A DNA stretch of 64,000 nucleotides from Hyphomicrobiales bacterium (GCA_017304475.1 JAFKKV010000009.1:372001-436000); one strand, 5' to 3'; positions 18,228 to 29,243 are shown, counted from the stretch's first letter. Translations and numbers: made by a program. The notes: generated by a model from the letters alone, not told the origin.

Positions 18228-18607
18228 TCTTTCGTTCCTGGTCCTGCGGCCGTTCGCCAGATGAGTCAGTCTCGAATTCCATCCCTTGCGCGCCGCCCGG
18301 TTGGCTCCGGGCATAAAAAAACCGCCGACTCGGCCCGACGCCTCGCCGGCGACGCTTTCGCGTGCGGGCCGAAGGATCGAACGTCTGTCAGCGGCGTTGC
18401 TGGTGGCCCTGCGCTGGGCCGGTCCGGCCACGACCAAGGCCGCGTCCGGACATTTTAATGAATACAAAGATCGTGCCAGCCCACCACGAAACGGGATAGC
18501 GACGTCTTTTCAGTATGTTATCTGGGTGAAGCCGGAACGCGCGGGGGCGCGGGCGCTGCCGCAGGGCTTCGCATCCTGCCACTTCATTGTGCAGTGCACA
18601 TTTTCGC
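18228..18607 (-). promoter_or_regulatory. Leader of the nrtA operon, probable NasT (ANTAR) antitermination target
   Basis: This 380-base gap between nasS and nrtA holds no gene. Read on the minus strand it contains several GC-rich inverted repeats (for example GTCC...GGAC spanning about 18421-18450 and CAGCG...CGCTG just after it), then a strong terminator before nrtA. NasT-type ANTAR proteins bind a pair of hairpins with six-base loops and stop terminator formation; such leaders precede nas operons in Paracoccus, Azotobacter and Bradyrhizobium. I can see the terminator clearly but cannot confidently draw both canonical hexaloops by eye. A promoter should lie toward 18480-18600, where GC content drops. 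Confidence 0.65.
18315..18394 (-). terminator. Intrinsic terminator in the nrtA leader
   Basis: On the minus strand an outer stem CCGCTGAC/GTCGGCGG (18387-18394 with 18322-18329, one G-U pair) encloses an inner stem TCGGCCCG/CGGGCCGA (18365-18372 with 18330-18337). A run of seven T follows (18315-18321). It lies 88 bases before the nrtA start codon, the place expected for conditional termination controlled by NasT. Confidence 0.8.
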
Positions 18608-19813
18608 TCAGGTCGCCGGATGCGCCTGGCCGCGCCGTTCGAAGCGGCGCAGATAGGCCTCGATCGCGGCGGGATCGAAGGCCGTTTCGATGCGGCTGCC
18701 GACGGGATCGCCCGCGGGTTCGGCGCCTTGCGGAGCGCCGGCCGCATCATAGGCGCGGGCATTGGCAAAGGCGCCGATGCGCGCGAGCGTCTCCCGATCG
18801 AAGCCGGTCTGGCCCCAGCGCACCATCTGGGCATAAAGCCAGGTGAAGCGGCCGACGCTCGGGCGCACGGCCTGGGGTGCGTCGAAGCGCAGATAATCGG
18901 CGATCGGGATCGGCTTGCCGCCGGGCGCGAAGACCAGGCCGCCGTCGAAGCTGCGGCGGACCAGGTCCGCGGGAATGTCGAGATAGGCCGGTGCCGACAG
19001 CATGCGGGCGAGCGCTGTGGTATTGGCCGGGTCGGCGCACCAGGCGGCGCCCCTGATGGTGGCGGCGACCAGGGCGCGCGCCGCGGCGGCGTGATGGGTG
19101 GAGAAGGCGTCGCCGATCGCCAGCACCTTGTCGGGCAGGGAGGAAAACAGCGAAGCGCCGGCCGCGACGATGCGCCCGACGGTCGCCTCGACGGCCACCG
19201 AGTTCCAGGGCGAGCTGACGCAGAAGCCGTCGATCAGTCCTTTTTCCAGCGATCCGACCATCAGGGATGGCGGGATGACCACCAGCCGGACGTCGCGGTC
19301 CGGATCGATGCCGCCGGCGGCGAGAAAAGCGCGCAGCAGGTAATTGTGGGTGGAGAAGGGGAAGACCACGCCGAAGGCGGGCGGCGCGAGGCCCGCGCTC
19401 GCGCGGCGCTTCAGCGCGGCGGCGATGGGGCCGAGCGCGGCCATGGGGTCGGCGGCGGCATGGCCGGCGTCGCCGCCCATTTCATGGCCCATTGCGCTGC
19501 CCATTGCGCTGCCCATTTCTTGGGCGAAACCGCGCGACACGGTGATGGCGGCGCCATTCAGGCCGAGCGCCAGCGGCGCCGTCAGCGGCACGCGGACATG
19601 GCCGATGCCGAGCGCGCTCGCCAGCGCCATGGGGGCCAGCATATGGGCCGCGTCGAACAGGCCGACCGACAGCTTGTCGCGGATATTGGCCCAGGACACC
19701 TCGCGCACCAGGTCGAGCCGGAGGCCCGCCTCGGCGGCGAAGCCGCATTCGTGTGCGGCGATCAGGGGGGCGGCGTCGGTGAGGGGAATGAAGCCGACAG
19801 TGACCTGTTTCAT
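18608..19813 (-). CDS. nasS: NasS, cytoplasmic nitrate/nitrite sensor
   Basis: 401-residue NrtA homologue without any signal peptide: the product begins MKQVTVGFIPLTDAAPLIAA, directly in the ligand-binding fold. In NasS-NasT systems NasS holds NasT inactive until it binds nitrate or nitrite. The start overlaps the nasT stop by four bases (ATGA), giving coupled synthesis of the two partners. An unusual Met/His/Gly-rich loop occupies residues 100-124 (SAMGSAMGHEMGG), encoded in part by a perfect tandem repeat of 12 bases (19488-19511); the corresponding region of NrtA is not like this. Confidence 0.92.
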   Translation of the reverse strand: MKQVTVGFIPLTDAAPLIAAHECGFAAEAGLRLDLVREVSWANIRDKLSVGLFDAAHMLAPMALASALGIGHVRVPLTAPLALGLNGAAITVSRGFAQEMGSAMGSAMGHEMGGDAGHAAADPMAALGPIAAALKRRASAGLAPPAFGVVFPFSTHNYLLRAFLAAGGIDPDRDVRLVVIPPSLMVGSLEKGLIDGFCVSSPWNSVAVEATVGRIVAAGASLFSSLPDKVLAIGDAFSTHHAAAARALVAATIRGAAWCADPANTTALARMLSAPAYLDIPADLVRRSFDGGLVFAPGGKPIPIADYLRFDAPQAVRPSVGRFTWLYAQMVRWGQTGFDRETLARIGAFANARAYDAAGAPQGAEPAGDPVGSRIETAFDPAAIEAYLRRFERRGQAHPAT

Positions 19814-20397
19814 CCGAGCATCTCCAGGCCGGTGACGACCGCGGCGGCAATCTCGGCGATCTTCTTCTTCTCGTTCATGGCGCGCTTGCGCAGCTGGGCA
19901 TAAGCCTCCTCCTCGGAGATGCCCTTGTGCTTCATCAGGAGGCCCTTGGCGCGCTCGACGATCTTGCGTTCTTCCAGCGCCGACCTGGCCTGGTCGAGCT
20001 CGTTCTGCAGCCGCGCATAGGCGTGGAACCGGGCGATGCACATGTCGAGGATGGCCTTGACCCGCTCCTTCTTCATGCCGTCGACCACATAGGCCGAGAC
20101 GCCCGCCTCGATCGCCTTGACGATCATGCCGGTATCGGACTGGTCGACGAACATGGCGACCGGCCGCCGGACCAGTTTCGACACCTGGAAGAGCTGTTCG
20201 AGCACGTCGCGCGACGGGTTCTCCAGGTCGATCACCACGACGTCGGGATCGATCTGGTAGAGCCTGGCCAGCAGATTGGTCATTTCCTCGATATGGACGA
20301 TGCGGGAATAGCCCGCCTCGCGCAGACCATCCTCGATGATGGCCGCGCGCGAGCGGCTCTCGTCGACAATCGCGATGGTCAGGCTGAAGTCGGTCAG
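19810..20397 (-). CDS. nasT: NasT, ANTAR-type antitermination regulator, with probable CTG start
   Basis: 195-residue RNA-binding response regulator. The receiver-like domain begins LTIAIVDESRSRAA, with D57 at the phospho-acceptor position (VVVIDLENPSRD). An ANTAR domain follows (about 140-195: ALEERKIVERAKGLLMKHKG). The first in-frame ATG (20283) would delete the first receiver strand. Upstream of it there is no ATG, GTG or TTG before the in-frame stop. A CTG at 20397 restores the full family N-terminus and has GGAG (20404-20407) six bases before it, so I choose CTG. It is followed by nasS with a four-base overlap. It should control the leader upstream of nrtA. Confidence 0.85.
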   Translation of the reverse strand: MTDFSLTIAIVDESRSRAAIIEDGLREAGYSRIVHIEEMTNLLARLYQIDPDVVVIDLENPSRDVLEQLFQVSKLVRRPVAMFVDQSDTGMIVKAIEAGVSAYVVDGMKKERVKAILDMCIARFHAYARLQNELDQARSALEERKIVERAKGLLMKHKGISEEEAYAQLRKRAMNEKKKIAEIAAAVVTGLEMLG

Positions 20398-20568
20398 GGT
20401 CGTCTCCGGGATCGTGGCCCGAACACGCCGGCGCGGTTCGAGACCTCACCGGGGGTGATTGTCTCACCTCCGGTCCAGCCGGGACAAGCAGGTTTCGGGC
20501 CAGCGCTGCGCCGGTTTGGTCGGGCCGGGGTCTTGCGCCGTCCAGCGATCATTGCGACGCGGGCAAGT

Positions 20569-20696
20569 CGTGGATGCCCGGGACAAGCCCGGGCAAGACG
20601 ATGTGTGAGCCTTGCGGTGCGTTGAGCCATGGCGACACGCCGCCGCCGGCTCGAAGTCGCTTCTCGTCTTGCCCGGGCTTGTCCCGGGCATCCACG
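20569..20696. repeat. Perfect 33-base inverted repeat in the gap before nasT
   Basis: The 433-base gap between the SDR gene and nasT holds an exact inverted repeat: arms 20569-20601 and 20664-20696, 33 bases each with no mismatch, separated by 62 bases. Each arm contains GCCCGGGACAAGCCCGGGC, itself nearly palindromic. Such elements resemble the REP-like intergenic repeats common in Hyphomicrobiales. Nothing else in the gap looks like a gene; the nasT promoter is presumably between 20408 and 20560. Confidence 0.85.
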
Positions 20697-20830
20697 AATT
20701 CAGTCCGATTGTTCTCAAGGAACGGTCATTCAGCGCGCGGCATGCCGACCCAGCCCGGATCGACCGGGTGTTCCCCCACGAAAAACCTCGCCGTGGCTCT
20801 CCGGCCCCAGGCCCCCGCCAGGCGGCCGGC

Positions 20831-21598
20831 CTAATAGACCGCGCGGCCGCCGGAAATGTCGAACACGGCGCCGGTGGAAAAGGCGCAGTCCTCCGACGAC
20901 AGCCAGGCGATCATGGCGGCGGCCTCGTCGACCTGCAGGAAGCGGCTCATCGGGATCTTCGACAGCATGAAGTCGATATGCTCCTGCTTCATCTGGTCGA
21001 AGATCTCGGTCTTGGCGGCCGCCGGCGTGATGCAATTGACCAGGATATTGCTGGTGGCCAATTCCTTGCCGAGCGATTTGGTCAGGCCGATCAGGCCGGC
21101 CTTCGACGCCGAATAATGCGAAGCGTTGGGATTGCCTTCCTTGCCGGCGATCGAGGCGATGTTGACGATGCGGCCATAACCCTTAGCGAGCATGATCGGC
21201 ACGATGGCCCGGCAGGTCAGAAAGGGGCCGACCAGGTTGACGTCGATGACCCGGCGCCAGACGTCGGGCGTCAGCTCCCAGAGCTTGCCGTTGCCGCCGG
21301 TAATGCCGGCATTGTTGACGAGGATATCGATGCCGCCATGGCCGGCGACGGTTGCCTCGGCCGCGGCCTTGACCGAGTTCTCGTCGGTCAGCTCGACGAT
21401 ATGGACCGAGACCCGGCCGGCCGGCACACCGTCCTTGGCCGACAGCGTGGCGGCGGCTTCGGCGAGCTTGGCGCCGTCGACGTCCCAGAGCGCGACGGCG
21501 GCGCCGGAGGCCAGCATGCGTTCGGCCGCGGCATAACCGATGCCGCGGGCGCCACCGGTAATGACAGCGGTGCGGCCGGCCAGGTCGATGCGATTCAT
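20831..21598 (-). CDS. Short-chain dehydrogenase/reductase (classical SDR)
   Basis: 255-residue NAD(P)-dependent oxidoreductase with a complete classical active site: cofactor motif TGGARGIG (14-21), NNAG (95-98), S149, Y162 and K166 in SHYSASKAG. Asp39 after the second strand (ALWDVD) favours NAD over NADP. It is closest in feel to sugar-acid or 3-oxoacyl reductase-type SDRs, but the substrate is not recognisable. It is on the same strand as the methyltransferase and hut genes upstream, with a 57-base gap, so it may be read from the same transcript. Confidence 0.9.
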   Translation of the reverse strand: MNRIDLAGRTAVITGGARGIGYAAAERMLASGAAVALWDVDGAKLAEAAATLSAKDGVPAGRVSVHIVELTDENSVKAAAEATVAGHGGIDILVNNAGITGGNGKLWELTPDVWRRVIDVNLVGPFLTCRAIVPIMLAKGYGRIVNIASIAGKEGNPNASHYSASKAGLIGLTKSLGKELATSNILVNCITPAAAKTEIFDQMKQEHIDFMLSKIPMSRFLQVDEAAAMIAWLSSEDCAFSTGAVFDISGGRAVY

Positions 21599-21655
21599 GG
21601 GTGCTTCCTCAAAAGCTGCGCCGGCCCGTCTGCGCGGGCTCGGCCGGGCCGCCCT

Positions 21656-22429
21656 TCAGCGGGTTGCGACGATGAACAGGCGCGGAAAGGCGAGCAGGAC
21701 CTTGCCGTCGACGGTCGGCGGGTAATGCGGGGCGATCGCCGCGCGATAGGCGGCGATATAGGCCTCGCGCTCGGCCGGATCGAGGGCGGCCAGGAAGGGC
21801 CGGAGGCCCGACCCCTTGAACCAGTCGATTATGCCGTCGACGCCGTCGAGCGGGTGATTGTAGACCGTGCGCCAGATGTCGATGCGGCCGACATGCGGCT
21901 TCAGCAGCTGGTAATAGGCGGCCGGCGAGCCGATGCTGGTGCGCCGGCCCTCGGCGGCGGCGAGCTTGGCCGCCCAGGGGCCGGAGCGGGCGACCTCGCG
22001 CATGGCGACATGGCTCGGCTCGTCGAGATTGTCCGGCATCTGGATGGCCAGGCTACCGCCCGCCGGCAGAAGACCGGCGAGCCGCGGCAGGATGGCGTCG
22101 TGGCCGGCGATCCACTGGAACACGGCATTGGAATAGATGATGTCGACGGGGGCCGCCGGATTGGGCCGCCAGGTGGTCAGATCGGCCACTTCGAAGGCGA
22201 TGTTGCGCAGCCGCGCCCGGGCATTGGTGACCATGTCGGGCGAGGAATCGATGCCGACGATCTCGGCCTTGGGAAAGCGGGCGAGCAGCAGTTCCGTGGT
22301 ATTGCCCGGGCCGCAGCCGAGATCGACCACCCGGCGCGGGTCATGGGTGGGCACCGCGCCGAGCAGGTCGCGCGCGGGCCGCGTGCGCTCATCCTCGAAT
22401 TTCACATATTGCTTGGCCGACCAGTCCAT
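21656..22429 (-). CDS. tam: Trans-aconitate 2-methyltransferase
   Basis: 257-residue SAM-dependent methyltransferase. The start MDWSAKQYVKFEDERTRPARDLL is characteristic of Tam, which methylates the aconitase inhibitor trans-aconitate. The SAM motif is VVDLGCGPGNTTELL (34-48), followed by GIDSSPDMV and the YSNAVFQWI block. The ATG at 22429 is chosen because upstream in-frame codons are Arg-rich and unlike the family. It lies between hutU and an SDR gene. The 104-base gap to hutU means co-transcription is possible but not certain. Confidence 0.92.
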   Translation of the reverse strand: MDWSAKQYVKFEDERTRPARDLLGAVPTHDPRRVVDLGCGPGNTTELLLARFPKAEIVGIDSSPDMVTNARARLRNIAFEVADLTTWRPNPAAPVDIIYSNAVFQWIAGHDAILPRLAGLLPAGGSLAIQMPDNLDEPSHVAMREVARSGPWAAKLAAAEGRRTSIGSPAAYYQLLKPHVGRIDIWRTVYNHPLDGVDGIIDWFKGSGLRPFLAALDPAEREAYIAAYRAAIAPHYPPTVDGKVLLAFPRLFIVATR

Positions 22430-22533
22430 GCGCGCAAGCCTCCGGATCCTCAGTCGAGCACCCGTCGGCCGGCTTCGCAAGCCCGGCCGCCGCATCGGAG
22501 CCGCCGCGATTTGGCGGGCGGCTCCGGCGGATC

Positions 22534-24207
<1,674 letters not shown>

Positions 24208-24209
24208 GA

Positions 24210-25010
24210 TCAGGCTTCCAGCTTGGCGGCGGCTTCGAGAATTGCCGAGACGATGCGGTCGAGAATGCGTTCGGTCGGCGCCGCGACCTTGTCGTCGAAG
24301 GTCCAGGGCGGCGCTTCCAGCATATAGGCGGATTGCGCCAGTTCCATCTGGATCGCCTGGACCCGGCGCTCGGGCGCGCCGTAATGGCGGGTGATCCAGC
24401 CGCCCTTGAAGCGGCCATTGGCGACGAAGCTCAGGCCCGAGGCCTCGGCCTCGCGCGCCGCCGCCGCGGTGATCGCGGGATGGCAGGAGCGGTCGTCATT
24501 GCTGCCGATATTGAATACCGGCAAGGTGCCGGGGAAGAGGTTGGGCACCACCGAGCGGATCGAGTGGCAGTCATAGACCACGCAATAGCCGTGGCGGATG
24601 CGCTTGGCTTCGATGGCGGCGGCCATGGCGGCGTGGAAGGGCTCGAAATAGAGCCGCCGCCGGCGGTCGATCTCGGCGGGGCCGGGCTCGCGTCCGTCGC
24701 GGTAGATCGGCTGGGCGTCGAAGGTCGTGGTCGGGCAGAGCGTCGTGGTGTTCTGGCCGGGATAAAGCGAGACGCCCGAGGGATCCCGGTTCACGTCGAT
24801 GACGAACCGCGACAATTCCTGGCGCACGACGGTCGCGCCGGTGCGCCGGGCGATCGCCTGGTAGAGCTCGCCGATCCACCAGTCGGTATCGGGCACGGCG
24901 CGGCCGAGATCGTTCAGCTCGACCGAAATCTCCGGCGGGATCATGGTGCCGACATGCGGCTGGCCGAGCACCAGCGGGCCATCGCCGGTAATGACGGTGA
25001 CCGGGATCAT
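24210..25010 (-). CDS. hutG: N-formylglutamate deformylase HutG
   Basis: 266-residue metal hydrolase releasing formate and glutamate from N-formylglutamate, the final step when FIGLU is first deaminated by HutF. Characteristic blocks are [11 protein letters not shown] (67-77), GLCPTTTF-type LCPTTTF (91-97) and YDCHSIRS (146-153). The start overlaps the hutH stop by four bases (ATGA). Its presence with hutF marks the five-step route rather than the direct formiminoglutamase route; the formate released could feed the formate dehydrogenase encoded further right. Confidence 0.96.
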   Translation of the reverse strand: MIPVTVITGDGPLVLGQPHVGTMIPPEISVELNDLGRAVPDTDWWIGELYQAIARRTGATVVRQELSRFVIDVNRDPSGVSLYPGQNTTTLCPTTTFDAQPIYRDGREPGPAEIDRRRRLYFEPFHAAMAAAIEAKRIRHGYCVVYDCHSIRSVVPNLFPGTLPVFNIGSNDDRSCHPAITAAAAREAEASGLSFVANGRFKGGWITRHYGAPERRVQAIQMELAQSAYMLEAPPWTFDDKVAAPTERILDRIVSAILEAAAKLEA

Positions 25011-26545
25011 GGTTCATCTCCGAACAGGGGGGCGATGAGCTGGTCGAACGGTGCGGTGAGCCTGCCGGAGGCGACCAGCCGGGCGGCGGCGGTCATTTCG
25101 GCCGAGAGCGGCCGGTCCTGGTCCAGCATCGGCGCGACAGCACGGATCGCGGCATGGGCCTCGGCGAGCCGCGGGCTGGTCTTGAGCGGCTGGCGCATGT
25201 CGACGCCTTGGGCTGCCATCAGCGCCTCGATGCCGATGATATGGCCGAGATTCTCGGCCATGGGCGTCAGCCGGCGCGCGCCATGGGTCGCCATCGAGAC
25301 ATGGTCTTCCTGGTTGGCCGAGGTCGGGATGGTGTCGGTCACCGCCGGCGCCGCGCGCTGGCGGTTCTCGGACGCGAGCGCGGCGCTCGCCACCTCGGCG
25401 ATCATGAAGCCGGAATTCAGCCCGGGCGCGGCGACCAGGAAGGCCGGCAGGCCCGACAGGACGGGGTCGACCAGCATGGCGCAGCGCCGCTGCGCCAGGT
25501 TGCCGATCTCGCAGGCGGCGAGCGCCAGCATGTCGGCGGCGAAGGCCACCGGCTCGGCGTGGAAATTGCCGCCGGAGAGCACTTCTCCGGTGTCGCGCAT
25601 GACCAGGGGATTGTCGGTGACGCCGCTCGCCTCGTGGCGCAGCATGGCGGCGGCCGAGCGGATGACGTCGAGGGCCGCACCCATCACCTGGGGCTGGCAG
25701 CGGATCGAATAGGGGTCCTGGACGCGCGGATCGTCGGCGAGATGCGAGCGGCGGATGGCGCTGTCGGCCATCAGCGCCCGCAGCACGTCGGCGACCGCGA
25801 TCTGGCCGGGCTGGCCGCGCAAGGTATGGATGCGCGCATCGAAGGGCGTATCGGAACCGGCAATGGCGTCGGTGGAGAGCGCGCCGGTGACCAGGGCCGC
25901 GGCGAAGCAGCGCTCGATCGCGAACAGGCCGTGCAGCGCCAGCGCGGTCGAGACCTGGGTGCCGTTGAGCAGAGCCAGGCCCTCCTTGGGGCCGAGCGTC
26001 ACGGGGGCGAGCCCGGCCTTGGCGAGCGCCTCGCCACCGGTCATGCGGATGCCGCCGAGCGTCGCCTCGCCTTCGCCGATCAGGACCGCGGCGAGATGGG
26101 CAAGGGGGGCGAGATCGCCCGACGCGCCGACCGAGCCCTGCGCCGGGATGACCGGCAGGACGCCCTTGGCGAGCATGGCGGCGAGCAGGTCGATGCTCGC
26201 CGGCTGCACGCCGGACGCGCCATGGGCAAGGCTTGCGACCTTCAGCGCAATGGTCAGGCGGACCACCGGCTCGGTGAGCGGCTCGCCGATACCGGCCTGG
26301 TGCGAGCGGACGATATTGACCTGCAATGCGGCCAGCTTGTCGGTGGGGATGCGGACGCTGGCGAGCTTGCCGAAGCCGGTATTGACGCCATAGACGGCGT
26401 CATTGCCGCGCGCCGCCGCGGTCAGCAGCCGGTGACCTTCCGATATGGCCGGACGGGTTGCCGGGTCGAGCGCCGGCGTTGCGCCGGCCGCGACCGCGCG
26501 CCAGAGCGAAAGCGGGTTGTCACCTGCGCGAATGTGGTCGGTCAT
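25007..26545 (-). CDS. hutH: Histidine ammonia-lyase HutH
   Basis: 512-residue lyase that deaminates histidine to urocanate. The Ala-Ser-Gly triad that cyclises to the MIO electrophile is at 141-143 in [12 protein letters not shown]. Other conserved blocks are [11 protein letters not shown] (52-62) and NQEDHVSMA near the C-terminus. The ATG at 26545 shares its first base with the hutI stop (TGATG), and the stop overlaps hutG, so hutI-hutH-hutG-hutU are translated as a tightly coupled operon. In-frame sequence upstream of this ATG is hutI in another frame. Confidence 0.97.
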   Translation of the reverse strand: MTDHIRAGDNPLSLWRAVAAGATPALDPATRPAISEGHRLLTAAARGNDAVYGVNTGFGKLASVRIPTDKLAALQVNIVRSHQAGIGEPLTEPVVRLTIALKVASLAHGASGVQPASIDLLAAMLAKGVLPVIPAQGSVGASGDLAPLAHLAAVLIGEGEATLGGIRMTGGEALAKAGLAPVTLGPKEGLALLNGTQVSTALALHGLFAIERCFAAALVTGALSTDAIAGSDTPFDARIHTLRGQPGQIAVADVLRALMADSAIRRSHLADDPRVQDPYSIRCQPQVMGAALDVIRSAAAMLRHEASGVTDNPLVMRDTGEVLSGGNFHAEPVAFAADMLALAACEIGNLAQRRCAMLVDPVLSGLPAFLVAAPGLNSGFMIAEVASAALASENRQRAAPAVTDTIPTSANQEDHVSMATHGARRLTPMAENLGHIIGIEALMAAQGVDMRQPLKTSPRLAEAHAAIRAVAPMLDQDRPLSAEMTAAARLVASGRLTAPFDQLIAPLFGDEP

Positions 26546-27738
26546 CAGGCTCCTCGATGGCGGGCATGCAGCGGATTGAAGCCGATCCGATAGACGAGTT
26601 CGGCTGGTCTTTCGATCGACCAGATGGCAAGGTCGGCGCGTTTTCCCGCCTCGAGCGTGCCGATATCGGTCCGCCCCAACGCCTTGGCGGCATTGCGGGT
26701 GAAACCGGCCAGGCATTCCTCGACGGTCAGGCGGAACAGGGTCGCGCCCATGTTCATGGTGATGAGCGGCGAGGTCAGCGGCGCGGTGCCCGGGTTCGAA
26801 TCGGTGGCAAGCGCGATGGTCGTGCCGCATTTGCGCAGCAGTTTGACCGGGGGAACCTTGGTCTCGCGAATGAAATAGAAGGCGCCCGGCAGCAGCACGG
26901 CAACCGTGCCGGCGGCCGCCATGGCGGCGGCGCCGTCCTCGTCGGTATATTCGAGATGGTCGGCCGATAGCGCGCCATGCTCGGCTGCCAATCGCGCGCC
27001 ATGCAGGTTGGACAGCTGGTCGGCATGCAGTTTCACCGGCAGGCCATGGTGCCTGGCGGCGGCAAAAACCCGGGCAATCTGCTCGGGCGAGAAGGCAATG
27101 CCCTCGCAGAAGGCGTCGACCGCGTCGGCGAGGCCGCCCGCGGCCACCGCCGGCATCATCTCGCGGCAGACCAGGTCGATATAGCGGTCCTTGTCGCCCT
27201 CCGCTTCCGCCGGCAGGGCATGGGCGCCGAGAAAGGTGGTGACCACGCCGATGTCGCGCAATTTGCCGAGGCCGCGGGCGGCGACCAGCTGGCGGGTCTC
27301 GGTCGCGGTATCCAGGCCGTAGCCGGATTTGATCTCGACCGTCGTCACGCCCTCGGCGATCAGGGCGTCGAGCCGCGGCAGGGTCTGGCGCGTCAGCTCC
27401 TCGATACCGGCGGCGCGGGTCGCCTTGACGGTGGAGACGATGCCGCCGCCGGCCCGCGCGATCTCCTCATAGCTCGCGCCTTCTAGCCGCAGCTCGAATT
27501 CGCGCGCCCGGTCGCCGCCATAGACCAGATGGGTATGGCAATCGATCAGCCCGGGGGTGATCCAGCGCCCGTCGCAATCGGTCTCTTCGATCGCCTCGAC
27601 AGCAGGCATGTCGGCGCGGCGGCCGGCAAAGACGATCAGGCCGTCGCGGGTCGCGACGACGCCGTCCTCGATCAGGCCGAGCCCGGGTCCGGCCATGGTG
27701 GCGAGCCGCGCGTTCCGAAACAGATGATCAACGCGCAT
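26545..27738 (-). CDS. hutI: Imidazolonepropionase HutI
   Basis: 397-residue amidohydrolase that opens the imidazolone ring to give N-formimino-L-glutamate. The metal-binding [12 protein letters not shown] block (67-78) holds H68 and H70, and LHADQLSN and the [12 protein letters not shown] blocks follow in family order. First gene of the minus-strand hut operon; divergent hutF starts only 71 bases away, so both promoters share this short gap. No HutC-type operator (TTGTATATACAA-like) and no hutC gene are visible. Confidence 0.96.
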   Translation of the reverse strand: MRVDHLFRNARLATMAGPGLGLIEDGVVATRDGLIVFAGRRADMPAVEAIEETDCDGRWITPGLIDCHTHLVYGGDRAREFELRLEGASYEEIARAGGGIVSTVKATRAAGIEELTRQTLPRLDALIAEGVTTVEIKSGYGLDTATETRQLVAARGLGKLRDIGVVTTFLGAHALPAEAEGDKDRYIDLVCREMMPAVAAGGLADAVDAFCEGIAFSPEQIARVFAAARHHGLPVKLHADQLSNLHGARLAAEHGALSADHLEYTDEDGAAAMAAAGTVAVLLPGAFYFIRETKVPPVKLLRKCGTTIALATDSNPGTAPLTSPLITMNMGATLFRLTVEECLAGFTRNAAKALGRTDIGTLEAGKRADLAIWSIERPAELVYRIGFNPLHARHRGA

Positions 27739-27809
27739 GAAAGCCTCGCGGCACGTCGTATTCCTCGAACAGGGGTGCTAGGTGAAAAACCCTAAGCATG
27801 GAGGCGGCA

Positions 27810-29171
27810 ATGGACAAGCTCCATCTGGACAAGGCTCTGACCCCGGCGGGCTGGCGTGACGGCGTAACGCTGACGATCGGTGGTGACGGACGGATCGCCT
27901 CGGTCGTGCAGGAATCGGCGCCCGCGGGCGTGGCGCGGCTCCGGGGCGCGACGCTGCCGGGCCTGCCCAACCTGCATTCCCACGCCTTCCAGCGCGGCAT
28001 GGCCGGGTTGACCGAGGTGGCCGGCAACAGCGACGATTCGTTCTGGACCTGGCGCGACTGGATGTACCGTTTCGTCGGTGCGCTCGATCCCGACGACGTC
28101 GAGGCGATCGCGGCGCTCGCCTATGTCGAGATGGCCGAGGCCGGCTACACCACCGTCGGCGAGTTCCATTACCTGCACAATGACCGGGACGGACGCCCCT
28201 ATGCCGATCCGGCCGAGCTCAGCCGGCGCCATGTCGCGGCGGCGGGCGAGACCGGCATCGGCATCACGCTGCTGCCGGTGTTCTACGCCCATTCGGGTTT
28301 CGGCGGCGCAGCGCCGAATGACGGCCAGCGCCGCTTCATCAATGATCTCGACGGTTTCGCCCGGCTGGCCGAAGGCGCCTCGGCCGCGGCCAGGGCCTAT
28401 GCGCGCGGCGGCTTCGGCATCGCACCGCATTCGATGCGCGCGGTGACCCGGGACGAACTGACCCGGCTGGTCGGCCTCTTCCCCGAAGGCCCGGTCCATA
28501 TTCACGTCTCCGAACAGGTGAAAGAGGTCGAAGACTGTCTCGCCGCCCATGGCCGACGGCCGATCGAGCTGCTCGGCGACACGGTCGCGCTCGACACGCG
28601 CTGGTGCCTGATCCACGCCACCCATGCCGATGCCGGCGAGCGGGCGGCCATGGCCCGGGCCGGCGCGGTGGTCGGGCTTTGCCCGGTCACCGAGGCCAAT
28701 CTCGGCGACGGGCTGTTCGAGGGCGTCGATTTTTGCGCCCAGGCCGGCCGGATCGGCATCGGCACCGATTCGAACGTGGCGATTTCAGCCTCGGCCGAAC
28801 TCGCCATGCTGGAATATGCCCAGCGCTTCGGCTCGCGCCGGCGCAATGCCCTGGCGCCGCGCGGCGCCTCCACCGGCCGGACCCTGTTCGATGCCTGTCT
28901 CGCCGGCGGCGGCCAGGCCCTGGGGCTGGGCGCGCAGGGCATCGCGGTCGGTGCGCCGGCCGACCTGGTGGTGCTCGACACCGACGGCATCGCGTTTGCG
29001 GCGCGCAAGGACGACGCCATTCTCGACAGCTGGGTGTTCGGGCCGAGCCGCGATGCGGTCCGCGAGGTCTATGTCTCGGGCCGGCGGGTGGTCGATGGCG
29101 GCCGGCACGTCAAGCGGCCGGCGATCGAGGCGAGGGCACGCAAGGTGCTGGAGCGGGTGATCGGCGCCTGA
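27810..29171 (+). CDS. hutF: Formimidoylglutamate deiminase HutF
   Basis: 453-residue amidohydrolase that converts N-formimino-L-glutamate to N-formyl-L-glutamate and ammonia, the step before HutG. Metal-binding H56 and H58 are in GLPNLHSHAFQRGMAG, the HutF signature; a WTWRDWMYRF segment follows. I choose the second ATG: the Shine-Dalgarno GGAGG (27800-27804) overlaps the first ATG (27798) and sits five bases before 27810. Divergent from the hutIHGU operon. Regulation is not readable from the short shared gap. Confidence 0.95.
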   Translation: MDKLHLDKALTPAGWRDGVTLTIGGDGRIASVVQESAPAGVARLRGATLPGLPNLHSHAFQRGMAGLTEVAGNSDDSFWTWRDWMYRFVGALDPDDVEAIAALAYVEMAEAGYTTVGEFHYLHNDRDGRPYADPAELSRRHVAAAGETGIGITLLPVFYAHSGFGGAAPNDGQRRFINDLDGFARLAEGASAAARAYARGGFGIAPHSMRAVTRDELTRLVGLFPEGPVHIHVSEQVKEVEDCLAAHGRRPIELLGDTVALDTRWCLIHATHADAGERAAMARAGAVVGLCPVTEANLGDGLFEGVDFCAQAGRIGIGTDSNVAISASAELAMLEYAQRFGSRRRNALAPRGASTGRTLFDACLAGGGQALGLGAQGIAVGAPADLVVLDTDGIAFAARKDDAILDSWVFGPSRDAVREVYVSGRRVVDGGRHVKRPAIEARARKVLERVIGA

Positions 29172-29243
29172 CGGTCGTCGTCAGGCCGGCGCGTGTGACT
29201 GCACAGTCATCATGACGGCTTGCTTGCGGCGAGCGGACGGAAA

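Noticed and set aside
27739..27809. HutC operator between hutI and hutF
   Set aside because: No palindrome like TTGTATATACAA was seen in the 71-base gap and no hutC gene is present.
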